A DNA stretch of 64,000 nt from Telopea speciosissima (GCF_018873765.1 NC_057921.1:68499557-68563556), one strand, 5' to 3'; shown: positions 44,182 to 56,620, counted from the first letter of the stretch. The notes: generated by a model not told the origin, from the letters alone. Numbers and translations are program-made.

Positions 44182-46852
44182 CTACTCAGTGGTTTCCACA
44201 TGCTGAGGAGCCTCAGCTTCTTTCAACTTCTCCAAAGATAAGATACGTCCATCCAGAGACTCAAAGAGGCCTTTCATCTGGAGAAAGCAAGTTCAGCTAT
44301 TAGCAGCGTGGAACAACTCAGATTATTCAGGTTGCTGCTAGAATATGAACTCATCCACATATCGATTTCTGTCCAGTAACATCCCTATTGATTAATAATA
44401 AAAATCATCACAAGGATATAAATCCTGTGTTTCCGATAAAGAATCTGTTTTAGTTATAAGAAACAGGGCGTCTGCAATTCACCGTCATTGCTTTTCTTTC
44501 TTTCCTACCATTCTCACCTTTATTAATACCAAAATAAAGACCATAGGCAATTCAACTTCCATCTTTAGGAAGCACAAACTGATTTGACTGTATCACATGA
44601 TGTGCTTAAAATGTTGGCAGATTAAATACATTTGGAAAAAAACATCCTCCCTCTTAAAGAAGGAGTCGTCAAGATCTAAAACATAAAATGCTTTGCAAAG
44701 GTGAACAGTATGCAATGCAGATATTCAATGGGTTTCATGGTTTCTGATATTGTCTCCCAAGTTTTTTTTTTTTTTTCCTGTATCATACTATTTTCACATT
44801 TCCATTCTGTAATGGCCTACAGGTTTTTATGTAAACTTATATTCCTACTTTCTTTAATATTCTTTGAGCTCCAAAGACACAAATAGCCGACATGTGCCAA
44901 TTTGAATTGGAATCCTTTAATGTGAAAAGATTTATCAGGTAACAGAGGAGTTATTTGCTATGAAAAAGATAATTTGTTTTGAAATCAAGCAGAATCATGT
45001 AAACAAAACCTGGCAACTGATGATTAGAAATGAGAGAGTAATCTCAAATTTAATGCACAGAGTAATGCCCTCAGTAAAGGTCCCATACAGTAAATGGGGG
45101 AGTAGCAATTCTATTCTTATTAGTGATATCTCATACAGAACAAGCATGAACAAGAGGTAAAGACCAGGTTTAAAGAAGTTGGAGTTCGTAAAAATGTCGG
45201 TGCTAACGAACTGAGAAACACGCCGTATAAATTGAATGTGTCATGCCAAAGTATTACATAAACAAACATAGAGGAATATTCTAAAATAATACTTAATTTT
45301 CAGGAAATGATAAGAGGCACAAATAAACACACACGTCTCAACTATTAGATCATTATAAATTACATAAAAGACCGGCCAAGTTTTATGGAGCAGAAGGCAA
45401 CGCAATTTGCCTTGCTTTACCAAGCAGACTGCTGCATAAAACGAGTATTTCTAGAATGAGGACGTTGGCATGGATGAGTGGCAAGATTAGAAAGGACATG
45501 ACTAGCAAACTGGTGTATCTAGTGGACTTCAGGGTAGCCTCAAGAGGTGACTAGATCAGGAAAGTCATCTAAGTTTAAATTTTCATAATCAATAGATTTC
45601 AAATAACCCTTCGAATGGCATTAATGGGGACAACCAGAGCGGTCTGTTAACACTTGTAATCTCTTCTATTTCAATGTTTATGAGAGTTTGTCTCACCTCG
45701 AAGGTGTGATGCTTTCAAGCAGTACTTTCAAGTGAGTCGGTGCTCTGAATGCTGTTTTGGATGTTCAGGATGTCAGACTTTTGAGCCTGATGTCCATTTA
45801 ACTGGTTAGAAAAAAGTCTTGTTATTTGAATGGATTCTTTTCTCTGAGATGAACGTTACTTTCATTTCAAATGCCAAGTTGTCTAGGACGCAGTTTGAAC
45901 ATTCAATCACCCCGACATTAAAAACGCATTATGGGTAAGAACAACCCCCTCCTCCCCACCCCCCCCAACCAAGCGCTTTTTAGTTTCCCCATTTGATCTC
46001 TCATTCGTCTCTTCCACCCTATGGTTTTCACCTGCTGCTGGAGCCATCAGGTTTCCTACCATAATCATTAATGCTTTTTCTACCTTTTGAAATATGATCT
46101 TATGAAATCATCATTCCTGAAACAGTAGAGAAACTATTCAGGACATCAGGATGTGAAATTTCCGAGTGATGGGAAACTATCCGCTCCTTCTTCCTAGTAA
46201 TTTTTTCTAATTTTATAACAAATATTGTGGTGTTCTACAGGACATGTGAGATCTTTTTTTTTTTTTTTTTTTTTTTGGTGAAGAACACATGTGAAATCTT
46301 TTAAACCCCTGCAAACTTCATTTTTTCCCTTTCAGAAAAGGACTCCTGGAGTAATGTATACCAGAACAAACGCAGGAGAAGTAAGCAGATTACAGGAATT
46401 CGCCAATTTAGATTTCCAACCCCCACCACAGGATTTAGACTACAATATCTTTGAAACCAAAGAAAGCAAAGCATACGAACTCTAAAATTCTTGGAAATCC
46501 TTAACATGAGACATCAGACCTCTGCCCATGATGATGGCAACAAACATTTTCCATAATTTCGAGATTGCTTTGCTTGATACGGCAATCGCAAAGATGCAAA
46601 ACAGCTATTGAAATAGTTTTTGAGGATAAATTCATACAAAGCACACCAACATGCCAAGAGATGAATTCCAGGGTGAGATATAGACTAAAAGTTAATATGA
46701 TCGAAGGAAATCATAAAGAGACCACCAACCTGCTGAGAGATGGATTCCTGAGCCACTTTGTAATCCCTGTAAAGGACCAATAGACCAACGGCGGACGCAG
46801 TTGCAGCACCTGCAAAGAAAGATGCTAACCTAACTCTCAGAAAGTACCCCAT
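44182..46852 (-). CDS. Small single-span membrane protein (72 aa), plant-conserved, unknown function
   Basis: Two exons, complement(join(44182..44277, 46730..46852)), encode 72 residues. Exon 1 gives MGYFLRVRLASFFAGAATAS then AVGLLVLYRDYKVAQESISQQ; exon 2 gives MKGLFESLDGRILSLEKLKE then AEAPQHVETTE and a TAG stop. The donor CAGCAG|GTTGGT and the acceptor TTCTCCAG|ATG are canonical and both phase 0. Residues ~8-28 form one hydrophobic segment with small residues; the rest is a short amphipathic, probably coiled-coil tail. I recall similar short uncharacterised proteins in other plants; no function is assigned. The 2.45-kb intron is long for so small a gene, and an extra exon cannot be excluded. 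Confidence 0.72.
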
Positions 46853-47404
46853 CTCTTTCTCCCCTGTCGCAGACCAGATCGGAATTGAAGTATGTGTCTT
46901 CGTTCGTATCATAAAACAAAAGAGAAGAAATTGTGAGTGTCCAAGTAATATGTTTGTTTAAAGGCTTACGTGAAAACTAGCTTTTAAAGGTAAAGCCCTT
47001 GGGGTACACACCAGGAATGGCCGCGGCGAACTACGCACTTCATTCCATCGGGCGCGGCGGACTACACACTTCAATTTATTTGGATCAAGTTTTCCTTCAA
47101 CCTGTGGAGAAAGAGAGAATCTCCTCTCCTTTTGATGATGTGATTTTGTCATTGTATAAGATTGAAAATACTTAGGAAAATTACAAGATTAGACAAAATC
47201 ATGTTTTTCTTTACAAAAGTACCTTCCACTTTGGCCATCGGATGCTATCGATTCCATGTTGAACCATTGAATGATTAACTTGTTGAGTTTGATGCCTTTT
47301 ATTTAGATCGGTTGAAGGTTTGGTTCAATGGTCTAGGTATTCTAATGGAGAAGATAGAGAATTTGTTGGTGTTTGACCATGTTGGGCTCAAGCCCATATG
47401 TGCA
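46853..47404. other. Upstream region of the small membrane-protein gene
   Basis: No gene is seen. A short imperfect duplication (GGCGAACTACGCACTTCATT / GGCGGACTACACACTTCAAT) lies at 47026-47078, close to the presumed start of transcription. Confidence 0.45.
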
Positions 47405-47602
47405 AAGGATTCAGATCCTCTACAGCGCACTGCTCGTAGCGGCCTGAGCAGTGCAGACTGAGCCGTGCGTGCAAAAACTGCCTTACCCTTGCCCAAATGC
47501 CTTACCTGAGCAGGGGTAAGGCGATCATTGTGCACGCGGCCCAATCTGTGCCGCAAAGGCCACTACGGACAACTGTGCTGTAGACTATTTGAATTGTGTG
47601 TG
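47405..47602. mobile_element. Palindromic MITE, family A, copy 3
   Basis: The left arm GATTCAGATCCTCTACAGCG with CTCGTAGCGGCC pairs with the complement of GGCCACTACGGACAACTGTG CTGTAGAC-type text at the right. The interior carries CTGCCTTACCCTTGCCC, the box shared with 9640-9720 and 12036-12212. The unit is ~200 bp and non-coding. Confidence 0.7.
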
Positions 47603-48837
47603 CAACTGCCATATGAGTTGGCAAACACTTTTCTTAATGAGATGCGGAAATCAAGGGCAATTTGGAGAAGTGTGTGTAATAGGTGTTCTCTACCATAAAG
47701 GAAAGAGAGTGGAAGAGGTAGAACATTTCAAGTGGCAGAGTTTTCTAAGTAAGTGGAATAGTGGATTCACAGCCTCTATTTCCAAATTGGTACTTCCATC
47801 CTACTTCCCTTAGCTCACAGTGCGCCACCTGACCAGACATGCATCCAACGGATGATTGTTAAATAATTCAAAATATTTTGAAAAGCACATGAGATGGTTG
47901 TTTAAACCACCTTGAACCCCAAACCAAACCCACCAACCGATTCAAATTCAACCAAACCCATTTCATTCCAACCAAATCCATCGTCACTCATTTCTACCTT
48001 CCACTTTTCTCTGCAATCCCATGGCGGTGCTACCTACAACCCTTTCTTGCTTAGAAGTAACCATGTCAGGTCCTGGGTTCACCGCTGTTAGAGTTCTCCT
48101 TCTGTTCCTTCTTTTTCTTCATCCCCAACAGGCTCCTGAACCATCTCATGGCCCTTCCCGTTTTCCGAAAAATCTCAATTGAAGAGACCTTGAGGAAGTT
48201 CTTGAAGATATTCGATGAGCGCCTCTACAGAGCAGGAAGTTCTTGAGAAAGCCCAAGTCCAGCTTTCCATGTTGCAAACAGGAACTGAGTAACCTGACAA
48301 TTCAAGAGTAGAGAAAAAATTAAATTATATGCAGCAAAATCTTAAAATAATCAGAGAGAGAAAGGATCCCTTTACCTCATACCCATTTAGTCATTTCTTC
48401 TTTCCTTTCACACGAGACCTCTCCTTAGCTCTCCTTCCATTTGTCATCGGTTGCCAACCAACAACTCCCTCTCTCTTTAATCTCAATTCATTTAAGAGGG
48501 ATATAAGCAATATTCATTTCAATCATCCCTTTTGATTGGTCATTTTAAACCCTACAATAAAGAATATAATGAATCTAAACTTGTTAACCAATCAAACTAT
48601 ATATTTATGCACATCAATAAATGCTACAATTATTTTTATTTGGTGTACATGTTTATTGCATAGTGAATATATGTTTGTATTTTTACTCCTGGATTTGTAT
48701 AGAACAGTTGTATTATACCCATATTAAACACGTACCGTATAATTATCGTAATATATCATTGCACCCGATTTTTTGAAAAATATTATTGCCGTATAGTCTA
48801 TTTGACTGCCATGCGTATCCGTTCCCATAATAATGCC
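47603..48837. other. Intergenic; possible decayed coding fragment at 48020-48290
   Basis: No intact gene. At 48020-48290 short plus-strand frames (EETLRKFLKIFDERLYRAGS; STEQEVLEKAQVQLSMLQTG) look protein-like but are interrupted and not recognised. The remainder is AT-rich. Confidence 0.4.
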
Positions 48838-49042
48838 GTTCCCGAACTTACTAACTATGATCAGTATTAGTATTGATCTTGGCAGATAGCGATCCGGATC
48901 AAACAGATTTAACCCGATTTCTTTTGAAAAAAACAAAATTTTGTTACATTTTTACCTTTGTCCATACTAATCTTTCGATAGAAGACTGGTCAAGAATCAG
49001 TATCGGTCTCCACCGATCTGATATCGATTCCTCAAACCATAC
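48838..49042. repeat. Dispersed GATCGG-type repeat, copy
   Basis: TATTGATCTTGGCAGATAGC with CGATCCGGATC, a T-rich middle (CATTTTTACCTTTGTCCATA) and the end GATATCGATTCCTCAAACCAT follow the layout of 2290-2545. Confidence 0.6.
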
Positions 49043-49236
49043 ATTGAAAGTGTAGATGAGATTACTCCAAATAATAATCTTCTTTTTTTTTTTATAAATC
49101 GAAATAATAATCGTTTACTACTATAGCTAGGGGAAATAAATTACAATTCCAAGATAAGTAATAGCAGAAAGAAAAAAAAACCCTGCCGCCGTGGAGATTT
49201 ATAAGGCATTAGGATCCCACCACATGTCTGATTCAG

Positions 49237-50843
49237 TCAAACGGGAACCTTAACAGGGTAACGATCGATACAGTCAGCCCAAGGGTTGTTGGCTGAGGTG
49301 GCTAAACACTCCCTAGTAGGAATCGCTCTCAGCGCTCTCCATACCGAACTGTTACATTTGAAGCCGGACCCGAACGCGATCTGCCAAACTCGATCTCCGC
49401 GTGCGACTCGGCCCTTCGCCTCAGTGTAAGCCAACTCGTACCACAAGGAGCTGCTGGACGTGTTACCGAAGCGGTGAAGCGTCATCCGCGACGGCTCCAT
49501 ATGCCACTCACTGAGTCTTAAATTCTTCTGCAACTCGTCCAACACGGCCCTCCCACCGGCGTGGATGCAAAAGTGCTCAAATGCGAGCTTGAAGTCTGGT
49601 ATGTAGGGCTTCACCTTGGCCTTCATCACTTTCCTTCGCACCAGAGTAACGAAGAACCTGAACTGCTCGGATAATGGCAACACCAGGGGACCCAGAGTGG
49701 TTATGTTGGTTTTTAGAGCGTCACCTGCGACAGCCATCAGTTCTCGGGCAAGTGAGACCCCAACAGTCCCCTTTTCGTCTTCTTTTTGGTACACACAGTT
49801 GTAGCTGTTGTCATCGGCGCCCTTATGGGTTCTCACGGTGTGGACGAGCTGGTATTTGGAGCGGGCTCTGTCGCTGGTTCTGTTCGAGAGGAGCACAGCG
49901 GCGCCGCCCATTCGGAAGATGCAATTGCAGAGGAGCATGGATCGGTCGTTGCCGAAGTACCAATTAAGGGTAATGTTCTCTGTGCTCACCACCACAGCGT
50001 ACGTGTTTGGTTGCGCCCTGAGGAGGTCCTTGGCGAGATCGATGGAAATGAGGCCAGCGCTGCAGCCCATCCCACCCAGGTTGAAGCTCTTGATGTCACT
50101 TCGCAACTTATAGTGATTGACGATCATGGAGGACAGAGAGGGAGTTGGGTTGAAGAGGCTGCAATTGACGATTAAGATGCCAACGTCCCTGGGTCGAACA
50201 CCGGTTTTCTTGAAAAGCGAGTCCAGAGCACCGAACATGACCAACTCGGCCTCGGATCGAGCCTCCTCCATACACAGTTTGGGGGGCCTGGAGGTGATCC
50301 CCAGGGGCAGATACGTCTCGTCACCGAGACCTGACCTGGCCGAGATCCGCTTTTGGAACAGAACCGTATCTTCCTCGAAGGCGCCGTTTTCCTCTGTCAT
50401 CTTCAGGAAGGCTTCACCCGACAACTTCCCCTCGTCGTCCGGTTTGTAACATGCAAAATCCACCAGGTAAATCTGTCTGGACCGCTTGATCCAGTAGAGG
50501 GTTAGGAGGAAGGCCAGAACGGCGGCACCGGACAGCCCAACCAACGTGTTGTCTAACTGAAGGGTGGGCCTCGTCGTAATCCATAAATCTAATTCCGGGA
50601 CCTGGTCGAAACTGAGACGTTTGAGCTGAACCGCTGAGGCTAAGAAAAAGGGAAGAGCAACCACTAAGAACACAACAACAGTCGCATAGTTACATGCATA
50701 CCCGTAACCCAATTTCACGTATTTGAGTTTTACAGACTGCAAGAAGTCCGGCAAATTTCGCCGGATTTTGATCACAATGGAAGATGAATCTTCCTTAAAT
50801 GCCATTTCCGCCGTTAACCTCTCCTTATCCATCTCTATATTCC

Positions 50844-50847
<4 letters not shown>
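49237..50847 (-). CDS. KCS: 3-ketoacyl-CoA synthase (KCS4/9/17-type)
   Basis: An intronless 536-residue frame from ATG 50847. Two N-terminal membrane segments (about 53-73 and 102-120) are followed by the chalcone-synthase-like condensing domain. The catalytic triad is present: Cys262 in [11 protein letters not shown], His429 in [13 protein letters not shown] and Asn462 in [13 protein letters not shown]. Other family signatures are [36 protein letters not shown] and [20 protein letters not shown], and the C-terminus ends [19 protein letters not shown] enzymes condense malonyl-CoA with acyl-CoA in the ER, the first and chain-length-setting step of very-long-chain fatty acid elongation for waxes, suberin and sphingolipids. 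Length and catalytic residues are normal, so an active enzyme is expected; exact chain-length specificity cannot be read. Its leader has a long (CT)n tract and its promoter a duplicated block. Confidence 0.95.

Positions 50848-50848
<1 letters not shown>

Positions 50849-50888
<40 letters not shown>
50849..50888. repeat. (CT)n tract in KCS 5' leader
   Basis: A CT run interrupted by one CTGTCT lies directly upstream of the minus-strand ATG, so the mRNA leader would be GA-rich. CT/GA tracts near plant start sites are frequently promoter-associated. Confidence 0.85.
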
Positions 50889-50919
50889 GTTATGGTGAAA
50901 TGAACAAGAAATGCGTTGT

Positions 50920-50930
50920 TTATATATAAA
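50920..50930 (-). promoter_or_regulatory. TATA box of KCS gene
   Basis: TTATATATAAA (palindromic core) lies 73-83 bases upstream of the ATG at 50847, a good position for a TATA box with a ~45-base leader. Prediction only. Confidence 0.55.
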
Positions 50931-50945
50931 GACGAGCGTGTAGGA

Positions 50946-51074
50946 AAGGAAGAAGTAACGCCTCACACGATTTGTTCAGCTAACTGATGTGAACCCTGAA
51001 GAATGGTGAGAGAGAGAAATAGGAAATAACACCTCACACGATTTGTTCAGCTAACTGATGTGAACATGAAGAAT
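50946..51074. repeat. Duplicated block in KCS promoter
   Basis: The 34-base core starting CCTCACACGATTTGTTCAGC occurs at 50961-50994 and 51032-51065, identical and 71 bases apart, with flanking similarity (AGGAARTAAC and GAAGAATG). It lies just upstream of the TATA box, so any regulatory site in it is doubled. A (GA)n run follows at 51085-51117. Confidence 0.85.
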
Positions 51075-51079
51075 GAAGA

Positions 51080-51117
<38 letters not shown>

Positions 51118-51118
<1 letters not shown>

Positions 51119-52934
51119 TGAACAGGAACCATGGACCCACTAAGGCTGTGCATAAGAAAAGGAAAGAGGGAAAGAGGGAGGCGGATGGAGGTTGGGGGTT
51201 GTACATTAGCAGCAAGAAAGCTGGATGTACGAGGGATGTAATTAAAGTGAGTAGTTCTGAGTTGGGGAAAGATTGCTCAACCACCAATGACTTAAAACTT
51301 AAAAGGGTGTTTTTTCTTCTTAAATAAAATAAATAAATAAACTACAAAGTCAAGACTCAGTCATCTACTACTGCCGGTAATATTAGATAAGGCTTCTTTC
51401 GGATTGGGGTCTTGGTCGAAGCGGTGACAGTAGTGGTGGTGGTGGTGGTGGTGCCACATTCGTTGTTGCACAGTTGATGTGTGGTTGATTGGGTGTGGGG
51501 ACGCTTGACTTTAATTTGCCTCATATATTGTCCATGTCCATGTGAGGATGCGAGATTTCATGCTTTTATTCAAGCCAGCTCATGCATCATTACTGCATAC
51601 TTTACTGTTGCCACTGAATATTTAAATAACGGGTAGATCTTGTTGCCACCAAAATGGTGAAGTGAGTAATTGTAACCTTCTTTTCATGCTCCTTTATATT
51701 ACTCTCAGAATTTAGTTAAGATAAGAATAAAAAAGGGTTTAAAATATATTTGAAAGTGATATGTCAATGTCATTATATTAAATATATATATATGAGTTGG
51801 CATATAAACTACAAGATTTACCCACATTAAGAAAATTGTGTGTTATAGTAGAAGGGCAAAAAAAATAGAATTGTTACTTCTTTTTCACTCATCTATATGT
51901 GTTTGAAAACTAGCAAGCATTCAACTTGTAATTTAGATAATAAATGTAAACAAGAGAAAATGAGTAAGGACTCAAGGGAGGTTTGCAGCTCATCATGATT
52001 TCTTTTTTTCTGGTAAACCAGCTCATGAAGAATACAACGAAAATTTATGGGAAATATTTCCATGGGAATGAAGGTCTAAATTTTTAGAGGGTGAGGAGAA
52101 ATTATTATTATTATTATTTATTGTAGAGAAAAAATGGAGAGGAATTATGTGGCCACTGCATAGTTAGTAAATATGGGTATGACGAAAGGATACGGATATG
52201 TACAATCATAAAACGGACTTCAATTTTAATGGTATTTTTATTGAAATTTAGCATAAAAAATACATACGATAAAATATCAAATACATATACGTTTTTATTT
52301 TTTACAAATTGGGAGTAAAAATAAGGGCAAATGTTAATTATACACAAATGATGTGTACAGTATCTATTCAACATTATAATAGCATAAAAAATTCAACTTA
52401 TCCAAAAAATAATGCCCAAGTCAACTAAACATAATAAAAGTAATCAAAATAAGAAAAAACAATGAGGAAATTCCTTCTCTTCATTACTACATGTATGGGA
52501 GAGAGAGAGAAAAGAAGGTAGTTGCATGTTGTTAGTACGTCATATCAATAATATATTATACGTGTTTAATATATAAATATGCATTTTTATTATATCTTTA
52601 AAAAATAATATATAGAATACATTTTCTATAAATAGCATAAAATACATAAATAATATAGAATATAATATCCATATTTACTAACCATGAGCAGTTGAGTTTA
52701 GGCGATTGGTCATTAAAGGATCATTAGATGAAGGATGATGGGTCAAACATCAAAAATAGGTGTGTTATGTCTATTCTCCTTGTTGAGCGCTTGTCACGCA
52801 CCCAGATATGGCCCTCTCTGTCGATCCTTCCTTTTTTCTACATTTTTGACAACATGGGCGTCCAGCGACTCACAAATTTAATTAGCAATATCTGTATTCA
52901 TCAGATAGTGCTATATATTTGGTCATTAGCTTCG
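51118..52934. other. Intergenic, AT-rich; no gene seen
   Basis: Includes a (GGT)n run at about 51432-51452, an (ATT)n run near 52105-52120 and very AT-rich text at 52540-52680. No supported coding sequence. Confidence 0.5.
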
Positions 52935-53330
52935 GGGGTGTTAATGGGTTGGTTTGATTCGGTTTCGGTCGGGTATTAGGGCAATAACAACGAAACCAAA
53001 TTATTAAGACAAAGTTTGGTTTCGGTTTTGATCTAGTTTGGTTCGCTCTTTTATCGGATTGACACATGCTATTATCGATCCATTATCAGTTATTGCCGAT
53101 TCAGTTTTGGATTTTCATATATATTTATATACATTAAAAGTATTGGGAAAACAAATTTTCTTTATACTTAATATCGGTTTGTATAAGGTTTTTATGATTT
53201 CCGTTCAGTTTCTGATTTCAATCGGTCCATTTTGGTTTGATTTTATGTTGGTTTCATGAGAATCCAAACCAATAAAGGTTTGGTTCGATATGGTATGGTT
53301 TTTCTCAATCAATTTCTTTCAATCCAACTG
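52935..53330. repeat. GGTTTGGTTTCGG-rich dispersed repeat
   Basis: Degenerate iterations of GGTTTGATTCGGTTTCGG and TTTGGTTTCGGTTTTGAT, with related text at ~17385-17560 and 17855-17990. The class is unknown. Confidence 0.45.
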
Positions 53331-54021
53331 GATCAGGTTGGAAATTGACACATTCACAAGCCCAGATCCTCTTTAATGACATTTAACTACCAGAGTCGAT
53401 CTCACACCATCCATGGAATGTGGTCACCACACCCCATTGATATGGACCACATCTCATGCATATCATTGGAGATGATCTGCATTCCTTAATCACGGCGGAT
53501 ACTGATCAGAAGAGGAAGAGAGAGAGAGAGAGAGAGTTATGGCGAGAATTGAAGTTGGCAAGAAACAGCTACACACTGGAATCTGGATGAATTTCCATCA
53601 CCTGCTTCCAACTTGCTACCATTTGGTATTCGAATATGACCGATCTGAAACCATTAAATGTTGTAGTTTTAAACATAAGTTGTTGGATGGATGGCCTGTT
53701 GGCTATATTAATTATGTCCAACTAATAAATGTCTGGGGTTTCCGGGTTGCAGTTATCTCTCAGATATTCGAATAATAAAATCATCTCCAACATGTTCCAA
53801 TCACTTATCACACACATCATCGCATCTTTACCATTCCAAACATTATTGGAGGCACAAGCAGAAAGTTTTAAGTAACTTAAAGCAAATTAGGGTGTGTATG
53901 GTAACATTAAAAAAAGGAATGATTCTGGTGTTTCTATGATTCTTTTGGAATAGTTTTGGAACATAACATGAATGGGATGGTTGATCCAGGTAATAGAATT
54001 ATGGGAAGCAGTTTTCTGTCC
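53331..54021. other. Intergenic; unassigned 78-codon frame
   Basis: A (GA)n run at 53516-53536 precedes an ATG frame at 53539-53775 (MARIEVGKKQLHTGIWMNFH start). It matches nothing I recognise and has no clear gene signals beyond the ATG, so it is not called as a gene. From ~53888 a GGTGTGTATGGTAACATTAA start resembles a hAT-type element end. Confidence 0.35.
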
Positions 54022-54152
54022 GGGATTGTGGTCTACGCTAGCACTCCCATGTGTCTATCTCTCTCCTCCTTAAAACAAGAAGGATAGAAGTATCTTTTCA
54101 AATAAGGAAGAGAGAAATAGACTCATGAGAGTGCTGGCCTAGGCCACACTCC
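54022..54152. mobile_element. Palindromic MITE-like element
   Basis: GGGATTGTGGTCTACGCTAG CACTCCCAT...TCTCTCCTCCTT at the left is the inverted partner of AAGGAAGAGAGAAATAG... GCCTAGGCCACACTCCC at the right, over ~48 bp with several mismatches. It is non-coding, ~131 bp. Confidence 0.7.
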
Positions 54153-54894
54153 CAGAGAAATAGGCCAGCACTCTCAGACAGAGAACTTTCTTCCTAGGGG
54201 GGGAGGATGTCCCACATGAATGACGGTGATTTTTACTGGAGGTTTTCTCCTCTTTTGCGCGATTGTTTATCAACTCCTGTGACCTGCAATCGTTTTTCGA
54301 GACCTACATCTCCTCGACTCCTCGTGCAACCTGCGATCTCCTCACGCCCGACGTGCAACGGCGAACTCTTCCCACCATATGAACTACCCCGACTTGCGAC
54401 TCTGAACTCCTTCCTCGACATGCGACGGTGGACTCTTCCCACTGTGAACTTCTCTTCTCACCCGACTTGCACCTGTGACACCTTGCAATCAAGGTTTCTG
54501 AGAACTTCCCACGATAAAATTTCTCAAATTTGGAAAATTCGATTTTGCCTAAAAAGGGGGAGAAATTTGGAATTTCAGGCATGTATTTTAGTTCACCATG
54601 ATCATTGAAGAGAGAAGAAAGAATGCATCAATGATTGTTAAGAGTGCTTGTGCGGGCAACGTGCCATCCTTTTCCTTAAGAATTTAATCCGATATGAAAC
54701 CAAAAAGCAATTAAAAAATTGGATTAGAAACTTTTCCTTGGGTTGAATAGGATGACGGTTGGGGATTGGGGGTTACCCAATGTAGTGTTAGAATCAAGGT
54801 AATTTTTTCTTCCATTGCAGTATCAAAAAACAGGATAGTACAAGTACGCTAATCTGCAAGAGTCTACAGACCCAATGGCGTATTAGTTACATCT
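54153..54894. other. Intergenic before the LTR element; no gene seen
   Basis: Contains a C-rich segment (54240-54500) with loosely repeated CGACTTGCGAC / CGACATGCGACGG words and an open plus frame of 133 codons that appears to be a translation of that repetitive text. Confidence 0.4.
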
Positions 54895-54899
54895 ATGCC
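54895..54899. repeat. 5-bp target-site duplication (left)
   Basis: ATGCC directly precedes the left LTR and is repeated at 61482-61486. Confidence 0.88.
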
Positions 54900-56596
54900 T
54901 AATGAGCACATTTATGTGTGAAATTTTAGGGCATAAATTATACATTTTACCACATTGGACAGAGTTACTCGGTGTTTTCTTGTGCTTTTCAGGGTTTAGG
55001 TGAATTCTTGTGAAAATGAAGGAGATGATGCTAAGGAGATGTTTTTAAGCTTTTTAGAAGTGTAAATGGATGCTTAGCCCATCGAGTCAGCTTCGCAATG
55101 GTTCAAACGGCACTTAATTCCGAGTTGAAACGAAGAAGTTATGGCCGTTTTCGTAACGACGCGTGAAAATGGTCTGCAGGGGTTTATTTATAATTAGTGA
55201 CAGTCGGATGGGGACAAAGTGAAGCGGAAGTTCGGATTTTAGGAGCCTTAATGCAATTATCAGAAGTTACTTTACCGTACCCGAAAGATTCCATTTGGAA
55301 GGCTCTGGACAGTCCAACTTCAACTTGAGATATCTTGGGCTCCCCAACTCCGAATTGGATGAAATTTGGGTCTATTTTGTGTGATTTTTCGCAAGGAACA
55401 CAATGGTGAGACCTATATAAACACCCCATGCTCCACATTTTCTGAAGGACAGAATGAATATTTTATTTATTCTTGAAGGAATCCTAGTCATCACCCTTAC
55501 TCTCTCTCTCCTCCAACTTCTCAAGGGCACTTCTGGAATTTTATTTGGGATAGATTTATTTTGAAAGATATTCTCTCACCTATGGAAAGTTGAAAAATCA
55601 AAGATGCTTTGATTTTATTGCTTGGAGAAGATATCTACAAAGAAAAGAAGACTGTTGGAATTGGAAGTTTACTTTTCAGAAATAGAAGGCTACATAAACA
55701 ATTTTCTCTTCTTCTCTTTCTATTTTTTTTTTTTCTTAGGATTCAAGGCATTGTAAAAGAGGAAGGAGAAGAGAATATTCTCTTTTCTTAGGAATATTTC
55801 TCCTACACTTCCCTCTTCTCTCTTCTCCTCTCTTCCTCTTATAAATACCCCTTACCCTCTGGGTTGTAAGGAGTTAATAGTTTTTTAGTTCAGTTTTTAG
55901 TTAGTTTCTAGTTCAATTTTAATTCAGTTTTTTAGTGTAATTTTTATTTCATTCACTTAGTGAAATTTTCTCTTCTTTTCCTATTTTTGGCTTAAGTTCT
56001 TAGTTTTGATTTCAAGTTCTTAGTTTTGATTTCATAAGTCTAGTTTAATGGTTGTAATAGTTTTAGTTTAAAGCTTCCTAGTCTAAGTTCCTATGTTGAT
56101 GACAAGACATGGAGATTTAGAAGAGGAAGCCATGGTGAGTTTATTCAAGTATTCAAGCACATCAAGGTATCTCATTCTCTAAACCCTTAATCTCATTCTC
56201 CCTTTCTTATATCTCTCTCTATCTTCTTCTTCTTCTCCCTCTATTTCTTTTATTTTTTTTATATGGTTGTGGTATGTGGATGCACTTTTATTCCCTTATT
56301 TCTTTTTATGTGATTATGAAGTGTGGCTGCGTTTTTATTATTCCTTTCAATTCGCTTTAGTTTGATAGGTTAGATGCTCATGCGTTAGGACGCCAATTTA
56401 ATCCCTTAATTTTGTTAGATGCTTATGAGTTAGGATGCATTAATTTTCATTAGTTTAATTAGTTTAATTTAACACTTTAATTTGGTCCACTTTGCATTAC
56501 TTTTAAGTTAATTAAATAGAGTGGCGTATATCTCCTCGTGTTCGACCCGTAGCTACGATTGACCCGTACGCTTGCGGTATTATTTTAACTCAAACA
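54900..56596 (+). repeat. 5' LTR (1697 bp)
   Basis: It contains two TATA-like boxes, TATATAAA at 55414-55421 and TATAAATA at 55840-55847, either of which could drive element transcription. A 10-base segment near 56155 is missing in the 3' LTR. Confidence 0.92.
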
Positions 56597-56602
56597 AGTT
56601 TT

Positions 56603-56620
56603 TGGCGCCGTTTCCTGGGA
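56603..56620 (+). promoter_or_regulatory. Primer-binding site, tRNA-Asp type
   Basis: TGGCGCCGTTTCCTGGGA lies six bases after the 5' LTR. It fits the complement of the 3' end of plant tRNA-Asp (TGGCGCCGTTGCCGGGGA) with two mismatches, the primer used by Athila-type gypsy elements. Confidence 0.8.

Noticed and set aside
49616-50449. Four plus-strand frames of 62-129 codons inside the KCS gene
   Set aside because: Antisense shadows of a GC-rich coding sequence; no family resemblance.
53539-53775. 78-codon ATG frame after a GA repeat
   Set aside because: No recognisable domain, no splice structure or clear promoter; insufficient support for a gene.
54207-54608. 133-codon plus-strand frame
   Set aside because: The translated region is internally repetitive (CGACTTGCGAC-like words), Arg/Pro/Ser/Cys-rich, and resembles no protein.
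55184-55438. 84-codon minus frame also present at 60077-60322
   Set aside because: It recurs only because it lies in both LTRs of the retrotransposon; not an independent gene.
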